DNA of 7,140 bases from Pseudomonadota bacterium (lineage in GTDB: Bacteria; Pseudomonadota; Gammaproteobacteria; Steroidobacterales; Steroidobacteraceae). The position numbers and the translations under genes are program-made. This document shows positions 6,277 through 7,140 of this stretch, piece after piece. The DNA lies in the NCBI GenBank assembly GCA_028067895.1, contig JAPTUI010000568.1, positions 1-7,140 of the forward strand, in the 5' to 3' direction. The notes beneath the pieces were generated by a model, which saw only the letters and a list, made by a program, of their open reading frames with translations, searched no databases and was not told the origin of the DNA. The number at the start of each line of letters is the position of its first letter. Within the stretch, counting starts at the first letter, position 1.

Positions 6277-6596
6277 GCAGCGATCAGCTCCGGCGGCAGG
6301 CGGCACGGTGATTTGAACCGCCGGGGTCGCTCACCCTACCTGTTCGCGTCGTGGCAAGGCCCGGTGCCGGTCGCGTGCGAGCGGCACGGGCCGCACCGAC
6401 GGTACCGGCGGAACGGACGGCGCGCAACATCTCCCCGGGGGCGGCGCGCCGTCGCGCTCCCCGGGGGCACCATTCACGCTAAAATCATGCCTTCCCGCCC
6501 TGCATTGCAGCGGGCCCGACGAGGCTCACGGCGCGTCGTTCGCCGGTCCCGCCGGCCGGCCCGGGCGGTCCCTGGCACGCCTGAAGGAGGATCATC
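6277..6596. other. Intergenic region between the sulfotransferase and yghU, with GC hairpins and a possible promoter
   Basis: No gene is recognisable here; an open frame at 6313-6765 is Arg-rich and runs into yghU in the wrong frame. CCGGCGG (6290-6296) and CCGCCGG (6318-6324) could form a weak stem 14 nt after the sulfotransferase stop. CTCCCCGGGGGC is repeated at 6431-6442 and 6457-6468, flanking the palindrome GGCGCGCC (6443-6450). TAAAAT at 6480-6485 is a fair -10 element for yghU, but nothing resembling a -35 is present at the right distance. The leader from there to the ATG would be about 105 nt and is very G/C-rich. Confidence 0.5.
6431..6468. repeat. Duplicated palindromic motif CTCCCCGGGGGC
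   Basis: Two identical 12-nt copies (6431-6442 and 6457-6468), each containing the palindrome CCCCGGGG, lie 26 nt apart around GGCGCGCC. Each copy can fold on itself, and the copies can also pair with each other. The position, just upstream of the likely yghU -10, allows a terminator for the upstream gene, a binding site, or chance in G/C-rich DNA. Confidence 0.45.
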
Positions 6597-7140
6597 ATGG
6601 CTGAAACCGAATACACCCCGCCGAAAGTCTGGACGTGGAACAAGCCGAGCGGCGGCCAGTTCGCGAGCATCAACCGCCCGGTGGCCGGCGCCACGCACGA
6701 GAAGGCGCTGCCGGTCGGACGCCATCCGCTGCAGCTGTATTCCCTCGGTACGCCGAACGGCGTGAAGGTCACCATCCTGCTCGAGGAACTGCTGGCCCTC
6801 GGACACACCGGCGCCGAGTACGACGCCTGGCTGATCCGCATCGCCGAGGGCGATCAGTTCGGCAGCGGCTTCGTGGCGGTCAACCCCAATTCCAAGATCC
6901 CGGCGCTGCTCGACCGCGGCGGGCCGCAGCCGATCCGGGTGTTCGAATCCGGCTCGATTCTGATGTACCTGGCGGAGAAATTCGGCGCGTTCCTGCCGAG
7001 CGCGACGGCGGCACGCGCCGAGTGCCTCTCGTGGCTCTTCTGGCAGGTCGGCAGCGCACCCTACCTGGGGGGCGGATTCGGGCATTTCTACGCCTATGCG
7101 CCGACGAAGATCGAGTACGCCATCGATCGGTTCGCCATGG
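6597..7140 (+). CDS. yghU: Glutathione S-transferase / disulfide-bond reductase YghU, C-terminus cut by window edge
   Basis: Open from ATG 6597 to the right edge: 181 complete codons of a protein that is about 288 residues in E. coli. The N-terminus matches E. coli YghU almost throughout as I recall it: PKVWTWNKPSGG (9-20), INRPVAGATHEKALPVG (25-41), HPLQLYSLGTPNG (43-55), AEYDAWLIRIAEGDQF (73-88), VNPNSKIPALLD (95-106), VFESGSILMYLAEKFG (115-130) and LGGGFGHFY (157-165). The thioredoxin-like GSH-binding half is therefore complete (cis-Pro in KIPAL, ESGSI for the glutathione gamma-glutamyl end), and the helical C-terminal half has begun. Known: YghU and YfcG belong to the Nu-class GSTs, bind two glutathiones and show strong disulfide-reductase but weak transferase activity in the cytoplasm. 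A strong Shine-Dalgarno, AAGGAGG (6584-6590), lies 6 nt before the ATG and fixes the start. It is probably its own transcription unit, guarding thiol balance. Confidence 0.95.
   Translation, partial: MAETEYTPPKVWTWNKPSGGQFASINRPVAGATHEKALPVGRHPLQLYSLGTPNGVKVTILLEELLALGHTGAEYDAWLIRIAEGDQFGSGFVAVNPNSKIPALLDRGGPQPIRVFESGSILMYLAEKFGAFLPSATAARAECLSWLFWQVGSAPYLGGGFGHFYAYAPTKIEYAIDRFAM

Noticed and set aside
6300..6330. GATTTGAACC, the complement of a tRNA T-loop (GGTTCAAATC), hinting at a minus-strand tRNA or an attachment site
   Set aside because: The flanking bases do not form a T-stem and no acceptor, D or anticodon arm can be built around it. There is no integrase or boundary repeat.
6313..6765. 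A 150-codon plus-strand open frame across the intergenic region into yghU
   Set aside because: It is Arg/Pro-rich with no motif, and overlaps the well-supported yghU start and its strong Shine-Dalgarno in another frame.

Overview
This is chromosomal-looking DNA of high G+C (about two-thirds by eye), with strong G/C third-position bias in every convincing gene. The gene families point to a proteobacterium, most likely a gammaproteobacterium: a YghU-type glutathione S-transferase very close to the E. coli protein, a YqjI-like PadR regulator, and a TPR-sulfotransferase fusion. The genus cannot be read from the sequence. No insertion sequence, CRISPR array, rRNA or tRNA is visible.

Layout. (1) Positions 1-547, minus strand: a PadR-family regulator with a histidine-rich N-terminus, cut by the left window edge. 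(2) Positions 548-768: a divergent control region. It holds a sigma70-like promoter for padR overlapped by a perfect 14-bp palindrome, and on the other side tandem inverted repeats just before marR. (3) Positions 769-3813, plus strand: a probable three-gene operon of a MarR regulator, a 14-TM-type MFS exporter (DHA2/EmrB-QacA group) and a dienelactone hydrolase-family enzyme. The last two overlap by ATGA. (4) Positions 3836-3861: a perfect 12-bp GC hairpin that can serve as a shared terminator. (5) Positions 3863 to about 4435, minus strand: a decayed sugar transferase (polyprenyl-phosphate glycosyl-1-phosphate transferase), recognisable to its last residues but spread over three frames with a nonsense codon. 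(6) Positions 4757-6276: a good promoter followed by a TPR-sulfotransferase gene. (7) Positions 6277-6596: a GC-rich intergenic stretch with a repeated palindromic motif. (8) Position 6597 to the right edge: yghU, truncated by the window.

How it fits together. The marR-MFS-hydrolase cassette looks like an inducible resistance or detoxification unit: a ligand-sensing repressor, an efflux pump, and an enzyme able to open lactones or esters. YghU is a disulfide-bond reductase of the GST superfamily and the PadR protein resembles a metal-responsive regulator, so the flanks are also stress-related. The sulfotransferase and the dead sugar transferase may be remains of a polysaccharide or glycoconjugate locus. 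I do not see a clearly new multi-gene system. The most informative oddities are the sugar-transferase pseudogene, the His-rich PadR with its operator-like palindrome, and the efflux-hydrolase pairing.
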